Below, piece by piece: positions 26,101-34,293 of a DNA stretch of 34,836 bases. This DNA comes from Spirochaetales bacterium (GTDB lineage Bacteria > Spirochaetota > GWE2-31-10). The DNA lies in assembly GCA_017624275.1 (NCBI GenBank), contig JAGANG010000017.1, forward strand, positions 1 to 34,836, in the 5' to 3' direction. The notes beneath the pieces are model-generated. The model made no database searches, was not told the DNA's origin, and saw nothing but the letters and a program-made list of their open reading frames with translations. How positions within the stretch are numbered: position 1 is the stretch's first letter; the number at the start of each line of letters is the position of its first letter. The translations under genes and the position numbers were made by a program.

Positions 26101-26250
26101 AATATTTGAAGGCAATCCGTTATTGGTTGTCCAAGAATGGCTTACATAATTGTTGAGATTAAAATTTTCTGCAAAACAAAATGTAAAAACAAACAAATAC
26201 ACTAAAATGACCGGCATTTTTCTAAAATCGAATAACGGGATTGTCTTCAT
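23197..26250 (-). CDS. Sensor propeller fused to class III adenylate cyclase
   Basis: A 1017-aa membrane receptor. After a signal peptide (about 1-27) comes a periplasmic two-component-regulator propeller region (about 35-640) with many repeats of the WIGTDGG type. A Y_Y_Y-like domain (about 690-755) and one membrane segment (about 762-785) follow. A short coiled coil leads to a class III nucleotide cyclase domain (about 830-1010). Cyclase residues visible are FSDIIGFT (first metal Asp) near 848, KIKTLGDAY (substrate Lys and second metal Asp) near 887, and DIWGDAVNVASRME near 960-973 with the Asp that selects adenine and the Asn-x3-Arg transition-state pair. All catalytic residues appear present, so it should make cAMP. 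The propeller and Y_Y_Y pair usually sit on histidine kinases that sense glycans in Bacteroidetes; here the output is a cyclase. Start: ATG at 26248-26250; it lies 32 bp after rsfS. Confidence 0.9.
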   Translation of the reverse strand: MKTIPLFDFRKMPVILVYLFVFTFCFAENFNLNNYVSHSWTTNNGLPSNIITSITQDSHGYIYFGTYIGLVKFNGSTFSIINRNTSTIAPFLSARVIFENQKKQFWVGSNESGVSIFSDNLTNCSVLPTELPSKSIRSITENKKGEMWIGTTDGIIRYKNEKKISVVPNPENNGFKDSNIIQLYCDSFNQIWCVTSLGNIYLYNNKSKKFDIYKPNFIQKQKISAVFQDSRNNFWFGLSNNSVIMVKFDDTSTVPTDNSEYKTFVGKYGIIGECDVTTFAEDSNNAVWIGTDRGIIIVTKSGKKHFYTQEEGLVSNAVSSIYSDRENNIWIGTDQGGVQKLTKSRFTSIPTKEAVNCILDDKTVLWIGTDLGLYCYKSGTFIENDITKFCKTLRIRHLASTNDGSLLISTYSDFGQLIVKDGKISFFNEQNGLLVNKVRVALEMSNGNLAIGTTKGLNILNVNTGKIFTYTTLNGLTNDFIMSLWEDNEERLWVGTDGGGINVIQDGKISQTFTAEKDDIAGDVVFKIIQDKNDIFWISTGSGLSRYNGETFFNYNISNGLGNDSIFQILIDQFDTVWIISSGGISSVHLSQLESLARYEDNSIEIRHYNKSDGLFSKGVTSTSLSTIDKKGKLCFAMAEGISFYDPKQINNITPPPAVIEGIDTGKEFIQPSSEKKIVIPAYNKRITIKYTGLTYISLDRVYFKYQLVGFDTEPSELTTLHQVSYTNLKPGKYTFLLRVINSDGVWCTDTAKISFTKKAYFYQNPFFIILTILLIAVIIFISFKLKFRIMEIRERKLEKIIAEKTQALEDEMRNSEKLLLNILPEPIAKRLKQNNDIIADSFKNVSILFSDIIGFTKISSQHTPDVIVTALNDLFSRFDIRALSMGIEKIKTLGDAYIAACGMPKENPNHAMLILEFARGMLKDIEEYNKTSPVKFSMRIGINSGEITAGIIGKTKFIYDIWGDAVNVASRMENCGVENKITVSESTYNLTKDFVNYEEDFAEIKGKGKMRIFRTE

Positions 26251-26282
26251 TATATTTCCTCAAAAAATAATCTGATGATTTT

Positions 26283-26630
26283 TTATTCTGAAATAATAAC
26301 TTTACCTCTAGTGTAGAGTTTTTCCAGATTGTAAAAATCTCTAACTTCTTTTTCAAAAATATGAATAATAATATCCGAAGCGTCAATCAAAATCCACGGA
26401 TTATTAGTAGGAATATTTTTTGACAATAAATAATCTCTGTATCCGTTATCGATTAAATAATCAATTAAGTTTTTTGTCATACTTTCGGCATGAACTTTAG
26501 AGTTGACTGTAAGAATTACGGAATAACGAGTTGTAGTCGTAATTCCGGATATATCGATGATAGATAAATGTTCTCCTTGTTTTTCTCTTACGACTTGTGC
26601 AAGACCGTTAATTAAATCAATTTGTTCCAT
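26283..26630 (-). CDS. rsfS: Ribosomal silencing factor RsfS
   Basis: A 115-aa protein of the RsfS/Iojap/DUF143 family. It binds ribosomal protein uL14 on the 50S subunit and blocks subunit joining when nutrients are low. Family traits visible are an N-terminal LAQVVREKQGEHLSIIDISG strand-helix, the ILTVNSKVHAESM helix and a WILIDASDIIIHIFEKEVRDFYNLEKLY end with the conserved Asp and the Phe-Tyr-Leu-Glu-Lys-Leu motif. Start chosen at ATG 26628-26630 with GGGGA 5-6 nt upstream; a TTG 12 bp further out is less likely because it would overlap the ribosome site. A promoter (26667-26695) lies in the 76-bp gap to the FecR-like gene. Confidence 0.92.
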   Translation of the reverse strand: MEQIDLINGLAQVVREKQGEHLSIIDISGITTTTRYSVILTVNSKVHAESMTKNLIDYLIDNGYRDYLLSKNIPTNNPWILIDASDIIIHIFEKEVRDFYNLEKLYTRGKVIISE

Positions 26631-26666
26631 TATTTTCCCCAATTATTTTCCCTGAAAATTGAGTTT

Positions 26667-26695
26667 TCTATATAATAAAAATGCCTTTTTGGCAA
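26667..26695 (-). promoter_or_regulatory. Candidate promoter for rsfS and downstream genes
   Basis: On the minus strand TTGCCA (26690-26695), a 17-nt spacer and TATAGA (26667-26672). The same -35 (TTGCCA) is seen in the candidate promoter at 32296-32324. A 4-bp TGCC/GGCA mini-hairpin overlaps the -35. Confidence 0.5.
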
Positions 26696-26706
26696 GTTTA
26701 CGGAAA

Positions 26707-27387
26707 CTATCGGGAATTAACCGAGTAACTGTTTTTAGACTTTGTTCGTGAAAAGAAATCTTTTGCAGAAGAATCATTTAATGATTTTGACATAAACATT
26801 TCGTGTTCGACAATTTTGTGATTTTCTACAAGTTGTCCGTTCATTTTCAAAAGGCATTTATCACCGGGATAAATTTTACGTTTTATATTTTTTCTCAAGA
26901 TATTTTGCTCTATTTCAATATCTCCGTTTTCGGCAAGCAAAGTGACGCCGTATCCTTTACGCATATAAATTTGTCCGGCAGCATTTTTCAGTGTTGCTTT
27001 ACCGTTGATGAACATTACATTAATTTCGTTGTCCAAGTCTTGAAGTTTTTCGGAGCTTGTAATAATCATTCCGCTGACAATGTAAATTTCAGTAGTCAAC
27101 GTAAACTTTTTTATTCGTGTAGTTTGCAATACGACATCGCTTAATTGACTTATGGTAATGTATGATTTTTCTGTCAAATCAAGTGATAAGCTGGAATGAA
27201 GCCCGGTTAATATTTGCGTATTATCAGGTAATACATCGCCGTTTTTTACCGGAGTCCATCCGTTCTCTTCATTGTTTCGAAAAACTTCACCTTTTACTTC
27301 TGCGACTTTGAATGAAAGCTTTTGTTCCGGTTCAGATTGTGCAAAACATATAAACGGGATAATAAGAAAAAATAAAATGAATTTCAT
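26707..27387 (-). CDS. FecR-domain-like periplasmic protein
   Basis: A 226-aa protein with a signal peptide (about 1-16, ending FCFA). The mature part opens with VKGEVFRNNEENGWTPVKNGDVLPDNTQILTGLHSSLSLDL (about 33-73), the FecR pattern: a Gly-x-Val strand, a turn, and a Thr-Gly-x-x-(Ser/Gly) element with a following strand. The C-terminal third (from about 140) has more beta strands and a Lys/Arg-rich stretch. FecR modules often bind carbohydrates or transmit envelope signals; no sigma factor or anti-sigma gene lies near. It is 26 bp downstream of murJ in the minus-strand cluster. Start: ATG at 27385-27387 with AAGGAGT about 8 nt upstream. Confidence 0.7.
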   Translation of the reverse strand: MKFILFFLIIPFICFAQSEPEQKLSFKVAEVKGEVFRNNEENGWTPVKNGDVLPDNTQILTGLHSSLSLDLTEKSYITISQLSDVVLQTTRIKKFTLTTEIYIVSGMIITSSEKLQDLDNEINVMFINGKATLKNAAGQIYMRKGYGVTLLAENGDIEIEQNILRKNIKRKIYPGDKCLLKMNGQLVENHKIVEHEMFMSKSLNDSSAKDFFSRTKSKNSYSVNSR

Positions 27388-27413
27388 TTAGTAACTCCTT
27401 GTGTATTGCAAAA

Positions 27414-29030
27414 TTATTTCTTACGGAATTTTGCCGTTATCACATTAAAATAGGGTAGTTTGAAAATAATTCCCAGTAAGAAATATAATAATATTGCTGT
27501 AAAACCGGTAATACATCCTGATATAAAATATTGTAATTTATTGTGGAGTGAAATATTTTCCGTAATGAAAGTTAAAATTTCTGAATGGATAAAAAATACT
27601 ACCAATGCAAAAATGCAATTCATAATAATGATACGAATAATTTCGAAGATTTGCATTTTTGGAAAAATCGTATACTGCACGTTTTTTACACAGAATACCA
27701 TAACTAAAAGTAAAATCATTTGGATTAAATAACCGGCTGTTCGTCCGAATGCAAGACCCGAAATTTTCATATTTTCCGGTAAAATCTTTATCAATAGATA
27801 AGATGAGAATATGGTTGTCGCACACATTAAAAGAGAAATAAACATCGGCATAAAAGTTTTTTTCTGAGCATAAAAATATTTAGCTACAATAATTGTGGTG
27901 CTGTAAAATGGGATTCCCAGCATATAAGCTAAAAATGTACTGCAAGTCAGTTTTGTGTCTTGCAAAGTGAAACTTTTGTAACCTAATAAAATATCAATCA
28001 TTTCAAATCGCAATATGACCATAAGCGAGCATATCGGTAATGTCAGAAATAAAAGAATCTTTAATTTGTCGAATAATGATTCCAACATTTTGTCATATTC
28101 ACCCAGAGCAAAATTTTTGCTGAATATCGGAAATGCAGTAGTTGAAAGGCTTACCGCAATCATTCCGTAAGGAACCATACTGAAATTTTCAGCATAACTG
28201 TATATAGTCAATGCTCCGGCACATAAAAAAGAAGCGTAGCCGGTAATGAAAAATTTAACGAATTGTTCTCCGCCCAAAGCTATTACTCTCGGAACGGCAA
28301 GAAATATTAAATCAAAAAATTCTTTATCAAATTTCGGGAAATTAAAATTGTAACGGAAACCGGCATATATCGCACCGATTAGTTGAATGGCGAACCAAAG
28401 AAAACTTCCCAATACAGTTCCCCATGCAGCAGCATCTATGCCTAATTTTTTATTCAACAGTAAAATACCGGCGATTATTCCCACATTATAAAAAAGCATT
28501 GCTATAGAATAACTTGTGTAGCGTTCTCGGGCGTTCATGTATGATCCCAGAATCCCGGCAAGTGTAACAAAGAGCGGTTGAAGTAGCATTATGCGTGTCA
28601 GACGAATTGTAGTCTCAATTTTGTAAGAGTCGCCGGCAAAACCTTTTACCAGAAAATTTTTTACTATTACAGGAGCAAAGAACCAAGCTAGTATGGAGAT
28701 TGCTGCTACTGCTGCAAAAAAGAAATTAAGCATTGCACAACAATTTTTATCCAGCTCTTCGTTGTTATTGAGAGAATCTTCTTGTTTACTTAGAATCCCG
28801 GAAAAGAACGGTACAAGAACAATAGATATAATTCCGAATACAGTCAGATTGTAAATAATATCTGGCAAAACAAAACTCGCATTATAACAATCTGCAATAC
28901 CGTTATTTTCCGTTGCTCCGTAGATTGCCGCAAGAATTGTAGAGCGTAAAAGTCCGAGAATACGTGAAAGCAAATTGGAAACGGCAACTATTAACGTCGC
29001 CAGAAAAAACTTTTTTTTATTCTCCGTCAC
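27414..29030 (-). CDS. murJ: Lipid II flippase MurJ
   Basis: A 538-aa MOP-superfamily membrane protein with about 14 hydrophobic segments, the length usual for MurJ. It moves lipid II (undecaprenyl-pyrophosphate-MurNAc-GlcNAc-pentapeptide) across the inner membrane for peptidoglycan synthesis. The N-terminal stretch, SNLLSRILGLLRSTILAAIYGA (about 18-39), is the most recognisable MurJ signature, followed by the D-x-(Y/F)-x-x-(A/S)-F-x-x-P pattern near 47-58. The conserved Arg residues in the first two helices are present. Start: ATG at 29028-29030, 14 bp inside the 3' end of the upstream TPR gene. The two are likely co-transcribed with coupled translation. This is an essential gene in most bacteria. 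Confidence 0.93.
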   Translation of the reverse strand: MTENKKKFFLATLIVAVSNLLSRILGLLRSTILAAIYGATENNGIADCYNASFVLPDIIYNLTVFGIISIVLVPFFSGILSKQEDSLNNNEELDKNCCAMLNFFFAAVAAISILAWFFAPVIVKNFLVKGFAGDSYKIETTIRLTRIMLLQPLFVTLAGILGSYMNARERYTSYSIAMLFYNVGIIAGILLLNKKLGIDAAAWGTVLGSFLWFAIQLIGAIYAGFRYNFNFPKFDKEFFDLIFLAVPRVIALGGEQFVKFFITGYASFLCAGALTIYSYAENFSMVPYGMIAVSLSTTAFPIFSKNFALGEYDKMLESLFDKLKILLFLTLPICSLMVILRFEMIDILLGYKSFTLQDTKLTCSTFLAYMLGIPFYSTTIIVAKYFYAQKKTFMPMFISLLMCATTIFSSYLLIKILPENMKISGLAFGRTAGYLIQMILLLVMVFCVKNVQYTIFPKMQIFEIIRIIIMNCIFALVVFFIHSEILTFITENISLHNKLQYFISGCITGFTAILLYFLLGIIFKLPYFNVITAKFRKK

Positions 29031-32000
29031 TTGTACCTCGTTCTGTATTTACTTTGCCATTGTCCGAATCGTCAGTTGCTGTATTTTGACCGGCAGCTTT
29101 TTTTATTTTTTCTAATTGTTCATGTAAATAGTCGTAATTCGGATTTATATCGATAGCTTTTTTAATGATTTCGATAGCTTTTTCATATTGATTGGTTTGA
29201 TAATAGGCTTCAGCTAAAGTATCAAGAAAGTTATCGTTATTTGGTTCAAGTTCGCAAGCTTTTTGTGCAAATGCTACAGCATCTTCAAGCTGAATATGAT
29301 TTTCACAATACAACCATGCGAGATTGTTCAATGCATAACTGTTGTTGTCATTAAGCTCAATGGCTCGTTGCAAGTTTGATTTTGCATTTTCAAAATCTTT
29401 TGCCAATGAGTACAAATATCCTAAGTCAGCGTAAATATTGCTGTTATTTTCATCATTTTTAAGCGTTTCTTTTAATAAATTGATGGCTGTGTCCAATTGA
29501 TCATTTTTTCTGTAAAACTCAACTAAACTGTTTACGAAACTGATTTCCTTAGGGAATTTTTCGTGTGCTTTAAGCAATATTTCCAAATGATTTTCATCAT
29601 CTTCGGTTTGGCGGTAAAGTTGTGCAAGGTATTCATAAACTATTACGTCATCTGGAGTTTTTTCTAAGAGATAAAGTAATTCTTCTTTGCACTCATCAAA
29701 TTTTTCCAATTCGTATTTTACCATTGCCAAAACAAGCGAAAAATAATTATCAGTAGGGAAAAGTTGTTTTGCTGTGACAGCAATTTGTTCGGCTTTGTCC
29801 ATTTTTTTTACGGCAAAAAGGCGACTTAAATAATTTTTATAAACATCCGGCTGCTTATATTTATCGAGTAAAGGTTCAAAGAATGTTTCATAATTAATAT
29901 TAGGATTTTCCATTACAATTTTAAATTGGAAAGATTGCAATAAAAGTCCTATGTATTGGTTTAAATATGAAATTTCCGATGCGGGAATTATTGTATTACG
30001 CAATTGCAATTCTGAATCGAGAATAAAATGATTATCTGCTATTTTTTCTGCATTAAATTTGAATAAGAAGTATTTATTTTCTTTAAAAACATTCTGCAAA
30101 TTATGTTCTGCTATTTGATAATTGTCAGGGAATTGACAGTCCATTTTCTTTTTAAAAGTGAATGCAAAGTCTTTTCTGTAATCGTACAGAGTTTCCGGCG
30201 GCATAGAAAACCATTCTCCCAAATCACCGAGTTGGAAATTTAAAATTTGTTTTCCGTCTAATAAAATTTCTGTAACGTTATCAGCCGTAGTATCAATAGT
30301 AAGATAAAAATTTCCTGAATACGGATTATCTTCTTTTAAAGTCATTTGTTCCGGTTTTAGATTCGGGAAAATATCTTTTTGAATCCTGTAAAAATAATCT
30401 TCTTTTATTGATTGAGCATCAGAATTTTTTTCTGCAAGTTGAGTTCTGAAATATTCGGCAAAACTACCGGTAATTTCTTGAACCAAATTAACTTTCGCTC
30501 CTCCGATGTGGTCGATTATAACTTTGTAATCTTCTGTCATACTGTTGAGTGTTGCATCGATTATAGGAGTAGAAACAACTTCTGCTTTGCCCTCATCATC
30601 AATAATCAAAGCATTTGTAGATTGAAGTTGAAACGTAAGATTATCATATGCGGTAAATTTTGTACTAGGATCAAGATATAAAGTTTGCGGAATGCCATTC
30701 TGTGCAGGTACATAAGTAATCATGTGGTTAAAAGCACATGGAGCCGGCATTTCTACATCAATTTGACCGTTGTTTATACTGGAAATCATCATCGGATAAG
30801 ATTTGATTCCGACTTTTGATAATGCTCCGGAAAGAAGTGCGTTTTTGTCGGCGATGTTTCCGCTGTTGTTTTTTAATGTGATTTCAGGAGTTTGCAACGG
30901 TAAAAAAGTACTTTCTCCTTGGTTTGATATATTTTTTTGAATATAGCGATAGATATTTTTCAATTGTTCAAGTTTGTCATCGGGCAAATCGACTAATATC
31001 GGACTGTTTTCCGGTAATGGCGACTTGGCAAAAGAATTGTACCGTGGAGCAAACCATTTTCCGAAATCATTCCATTCATTATAAGATGTCAAAACAATTT
31101 TTGGGGAAACATCGAAAATACAGATATTTTCAAGTTGGGAAAGCTGCAAAATTTCCGGATTTGTACATGTATACGAAAAAGTTGTTATTCCGTTATCAGT
31201 TGTTTCTTCCGGTAGAAAATCATTTACGCCGTCGGGAATCAAGTAAAATTTTAGTTCTGACGGAAAGCTTACCGTGTAATTTTTTTTATATGTTTGAATA
31301 CCGGATGCAACATAGAAAATATCACTTACATTCGGAGATTCTTCCTTTTTATTTTTAATTCCTTTGAATGCAAGCTTGTAACAAAGAATTGTTCCTTTTT
31401 GGATGTCTGAACATTTTATAATAATATTTTTTTTACTGCTGTCCGGAAGATTTTGAAATTCTATATTTTGATTTTCTATTTTTGAAATACTTCCGTTTGG
31501 GTTAATCAATAAAGCTTCCGTGGAAACAGCTTTAAAATGTTTGGAATCGTATGCAATAGGGAAACTTTCTAAAATATTTGTTTCATCAAGATTGTTTACT
31601 TTTATTGCACCTTCTTGAACGTAATCGAAAAGATTATTCTCGATAATAGATACATTTTTCTTGTACAAAAGATAAAGATAGTTTCCGATTTCTTCCTGAT
31701 TTTCTGTACTGTAATCTCGATTGAGTGTGTTTATGTACTCAATATCGATTCCGCTTATATTGTTTTGCATTGTAACAGATTTTGCCGGTTGAGAAATTAG
31801 ACCGAGAAAAAACGCCGCCGTAGAGTCGTCTGAATATTTTTCTGCTATTTCTTCAAAGATTTCTTGTGCTTTCTGTAATTTTCTTTCGTGATAAAAACTT
31901 ATTCCCAATAAATAAGCAGCTTCTTTCCACTGATTGTCCGAAAATAAATTGTTTTCAAATTGCGGCAAAAGAGTTTTTTCTACACCGATAAAGTCTTTTG

Positions 32001-32208
32001 TAGAAAACTCCAATTGTGCTTTGTACAGATACAAATCAGCAAGTTTGGGATTTTTATTTATATAATTGTCTATCAGTAACAATTTTTGCATTGTTGTTTT
32101 TGATGATAAGTCATTTTTTATTTTATTTATGTCGTTGTCATAAAAATTAATTTTTGCATTTAACAATGTGAATGAAAATAAAAAAGATAAGATTAGGCAT
32201 TTTTTCAT
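29017..32208 (-). CDS. TPR protein with DUF3857 and degenerate transglutaminase-like domain
   Basis: A 1063-aa exported protein. A signal peptide (about 1-18) is followed by a short TPR-like stretch (about 50-140), a DUF3857-like beta domain (about 190-340), a transglutaminase-like domain (about 415-520) and, from about 800 to 1045, a run of TPR units with patterns such as A-x-x-x-Leu-Glu-x-Ala-x-Ala-x-Ala. In the transglutaminase-like part the place of the catalytic Cys (usually Gly-Asp-Cys-Lys-Asp) reads GNIADKNA near 447-454, so the Cys is missing. The His (AFNHM near 489) and Asp (YLDPS near 509) are retained. It would be a non-catalytic scaffold or ligand-binding domain. Start: ATG at 32206-32208 with AGGAAG about 6 nt upstream. 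First gene of the minus-strand cluster, overlapping murJ by 14 bp. Confidence 0.8.
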   Translation of the reverse strand: MKKCLILSFLFSFTLLNAKINFYDNDINKIKNDLSSKTTMQKLLLIDNYINKNPKLADLYLYKAQLEFSTKDFIGVEKTLLPQFENNLFSDNQWKEAAYLLGISFYHERKLQKAQEIFEEIAEKYSDDSTAAFFLGLISQPAKSVTMQNNISGIDIEYINTLNRDYSTENQEEIGNYLYLLYKKNVSIIENNLFDYVQEGAIKVNNLDETNILESFPIAYDSKHFKAVSTEALLINPNGSISKIENQNIEFQNLPDSSKKNIIIKCSDIQKGTILCYKLAFKGIKNKKEESPNVSDIFYVASGIQTYKKNYTVSFPSELKFYLIPDGVNDFLPEETTDNGITTFSYTCTNPEILQLSQLENICIFDVSPKIVLTSYNEWNDFGKWFAPRYNSFAKSPLPENSPILVDLPDDKLEQLKNIYRYIQKNISNQGESTFLPLQTPEITLKNNSGNIADKNALLSGALSKVGIKSYPMMISSINNGQIDVEMPAPCAFNHMITYVPAQNGIPQTLYLDPSTKFTAYDNLTFQLQSTNALIIDDEGKAEVVSTPIIDATLNSMTEDYKVIIDHIGGAKVNLVQEITGSFAEYFRTQLAEKNSDAQSIKEDYFYRIQKDIFPNLKPEQMTLKEDNPYSGNFYLTIDTTADNVTEILLDGKQILNFQLGDLGEWFSMPPETLYDYRKDFAFTFKKKMDCQFPDNYQIAEHNLQNVFKENKYFLFKFNAEKIADNHFILDSELQLRNTIIPASEISYLNQYIGLLLQSFQFKIVMENPNINYETFFEPLLDKYKQPDVYKNYLSRLFAVKKMDKAEQIAVTAKQLFPTDNYFSLVLAMVKYELEKFDECKEELLYLLEKTPDDVIVYEYLAQLYRQTEDDENHLEILLKAHEKFPKEISFVNSLVEFYRKNDQLDTAINLLKETLKNDENNSNIYADLGYLYSLAKDFENAKSNLQRAIELNDNNSYALNNLAWLYCENHIQLEDAVAFAQKACELEPNNDNFLDTLAEAYYQTNQYEKAIEIIKKAIDINPNYDYLHEQLEKIKKAAGQNTATDDSDNGKVNTERGTSDGE

Positions 32209-32295
32209 ACGGACTTCCTAAAATGGATATTAACAAAGCTATATTTTTTAATCGTAGTTAATAATTAAAAAAATAAGCGGAAAAGATTTCTCAAT

Positions 32296-32324
32296 ACTGT
32301 ACAAGTTTTTTATATTACTGGCAA
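32296..32324 (-). promoter_or_regulatory. Candidate promoter of the TPR-murJ cluster
   Basis: On the minus strand TTGCCA (32319-32324), a 17-nt spacer and TACAGT (32296-32301), about 88 nt before the ATG at 32208. It shares its -35 sequence with the candidate promoter before rsfS. Confidence 0.4.
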
Positions 32325-32440
32325 GTGATGCATTTTTTACAAAAATAACGAATAAAATGCATAAAGTAGAGGCATATTCAACTTTATAATTGATGTAATC
32401 GATAAAAAGTAATAATTGCTTCATTGGAGAGGAGTTATAA

Positions 32441-34060
32441 ATGTTAAAACTGGAAGATCTTTTTTACGGCTCGGATCTTGTAGCGAATGTTTTCAAAAAA
32501 TCATTATTGAAAATAGGGCAGTTTTCTACAGATTATATATTTTCGGTTAGTGATTTAAACGCTTTGCACGGAGAAGTTTTCCAACGCTTGATAGATCCGT
32601 TAATGCAATTCAGCGATTGTAAAATCAGAATAAAAGATTTTAATAAACTAAGCTTTAATTATATTTTCCTACTGAAAGAGGCAAGTCTTCGCGGATGTAT
32701 GCGTTTTTTGGATGCTCGGCGAAAAAGAGAAGAAGCAGACGACAATAATGAAAGTTTACCTCATATGGAAATGCCGGAAATAGGCATAACACGTGCAACT
32801 TTGGAAAAATATGTCGAAGAAATAGACAGAGACAATTATGTGAAAGTTTTGGAATTTGTGAAAAGAAATGCAAAACTTGACAGTGCGACCATTATGAAAA
32901 TGGTTGATGCCGGCGTAACAAAGCAACATCCTTTTATTCACAATAAGATTAACATTTTGACAAGTGAAATGTTGAATCGTTATGTTCCTAATTGGCATCC
33001 TTATTTACAAAAGCTTATAGATAAAGCATTTGAAGAAGTTGCCAGTGAAAAAGAAGCTCGTGAAAGAAAACGAGAAGAATTGGGATTAATTTTGGAAACA
33101 GGTAAAGGCTATATGAAAGGCAAGGCTATTCCGAAATTAATGGAACTTAGACAGCGTTTGCTTCTGGATTTGAGTGCAGCAGGAAAAGCAGAAGTGGCAA
33201 AAGAAGATGTTGATAAGTTTTTATTGAATAAAAATGAGTTTCAGATTTTCCAAGTAACAAAAAAGGCTGTGGATAAAAAATTTTACGGAACATTTGAAGG
33301 TGAAGCGTATCATATTGATATTTCCGATTTCCCGAATATTAAAATAACAGAGAATTCCGAGGATGTATTTACTCTTAATGAGAAGAAAATAAATTTCTTA
33401 AGAAGTAAACTAAAAACTATGATAAGTCCGGAAATCACTGTTGAAATGAAAAGTAAATATGAGAATTATAATAATGTTTATGTCCTTTATAAAAAGAAGA
33501 GAACAGAAATATTTGATACGATTATAGAACAGCGAGATCCTGAAGGGCTGAAATTGATTTTAGCAATACTTGATTTGGATATAAAAGATCCGTTGGTAAA
33601 AACATATTATGCTCCGGTAGAAAAGTTGCAGAGTTCGATAGAACAGGTAAAAATAGACGAAATGCTGTTGGATTTTGTACAAAGTCAAAAAGACAATGTA
33701 GGTTTCTTTGCTAAATTGTTCGGAATGTTTTTCTCTTCTTCAAAAGAGAACGATTTGAAAAATAGTGTGTTAAAAGAAAAAACTAAAATTGCAGCGGTAA
33801 CAAAATCTCTTACATCGGTTAGTTTTTCTGATTCTCTTGCAAATCATCAAACTCCGGTTCAATCGGCTATAGGAATTTTAAAGGCAGCAAATCATGATGA
33901 TGATATTCGGGATATTTTGAGAATGTCTATTGATAACAGTGAAAAAGTTGCACGAATCTTAAAGTTGAGCCAAGATATAGGTAATACAAATAAGGCTTAT
34001 ATCGGTAAATCAGAAAAGACTAAAGCGGAATTTTTAGAAGAGTTGAGCAAGGAATTTTAA
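32441..34060 (+). CDS. Uncharacterised 539-aa cytoplasmic helical protein
   Basis: I do not recognise this protein. It has no signal peptide or clear membrane segment and is predicted mostly helical, rich in Lys, Glu and Leu. A Glu/Lys/Arg-rich coiled-coil candidate lies near 198-215 (EEVASEKEARERKREELG). A stretch near 265-305 (DKKFYGTFEGEAYHIDISDFPNIKITE) is beta-like. A hydrophobic/aromatic patch VGFFAKLFGMFFSSS near 421-435 could be an amphipathic membrane contact. A KTK-type Lys-rich end follows. Start: ATG at 32441 with a strong GGAGAGGAG about 6 nt upstream. It is monocistronic, divergent from the TPR-murJ cluster, and closed by a strong terminator at 34091. It may be a lineage-specific conserved protein; I have no basis for a function. 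Confidence 0.85.
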   Translation: MLKLEDLFYGSDLVANVFKKSLLKIGQFSTDYIFSVSDLNALHGEVFQRLIDPLMQFSDCKIRIKDFNKLSFNYIFLLKEASLRGCMRFLDARRKREEADDNNESLPHMEMPEIGITRATLEKYVEEIDRDNYVKVLEFVKRNAKLDSATIMKMVDAGVTKQHPFIHNKINILTSEMLNRYVPNWHPYLQKLIDKAFEEVASEKEARERKREELGLILETGKGYMKGKAIPKLMELRQRLLLDLSAAGKAEVAKEDVDKFLLNKNEFQIFQVTKKAVDKKFYGTFEGEAYHIDISDFPNIKITENSEDVFTLNEKKINFLRSKLKTMISPEITVEMKSKYENYNNVYVLYKKKRTEIFDTIIEQRDPEGLKLILAILDLDIKDPLVKTYYAPVEKLQSSIEQVKIDEMLLDFVQSQKDNVGFFAKLFGMFFSSSKENDLKNSVLKEKTKIAAVTKSLTSVSFSDSLANHQTPVQSAIGILKAANHDDDIRDILRMSIDNSEKVARILKLSQDIGNTNKAYIGKSEKTKAEFLEELSKEF

Positions 34061-34090
34061 TTTGTATTAATTCATATAAAACTGTTTTTT

Positions 34091-34138
34091 AAAAGTGTAC
34101 CTTAAAAGTTAAAATAATTTTTAAGGTACACTTTTTTT
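34091..34138. terminator. Strong terminator after the 539-aa gene
   Basis: A 17-bp perfect stem (34091-34107 with 34119-34135) with an 11-nt loop, followed by T on the plus strand; the A tract on the left side makes it potentially bidirectional. Confidence 0.88.
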
Positions 34139-34150
34139 ATGTTCATTTTT

Positions 34151-34293
34151 TCGGTCAGTGAGCCACGGTGAGTTCCGTAAGGAACGAACAATGATGAGTT
34201 CGTAGAACGAATGAAATGTTTTCGCAAGAAAACATCAGGTAAAACGAAGTCTTTTTGATTCGGAAAGACCGAGCGGAAGAATCCGTGTGGCTC
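34151..34293. repeat. Palindrome-rich element with GNRA-loop hairpins
   Basis: Three small hairpins in a row: GTTCC-GTAA-GGAAC (34172-34185), GTTC-GTA-GAAC (34198-34208) and ATGTTTTC-GCAA-GAAAACAT (34216-34235). Two have GNRA tetraloops (GTAA, GCAA). The flanks can also pair: TCGGTC (34151-34156) with GACCGA (34267-34272), and GAGCCAC (34160-34166) with GTGGCTC (34287-34293), in a crossing order. No protein-like frame is apparent. Confidence 0.6.
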
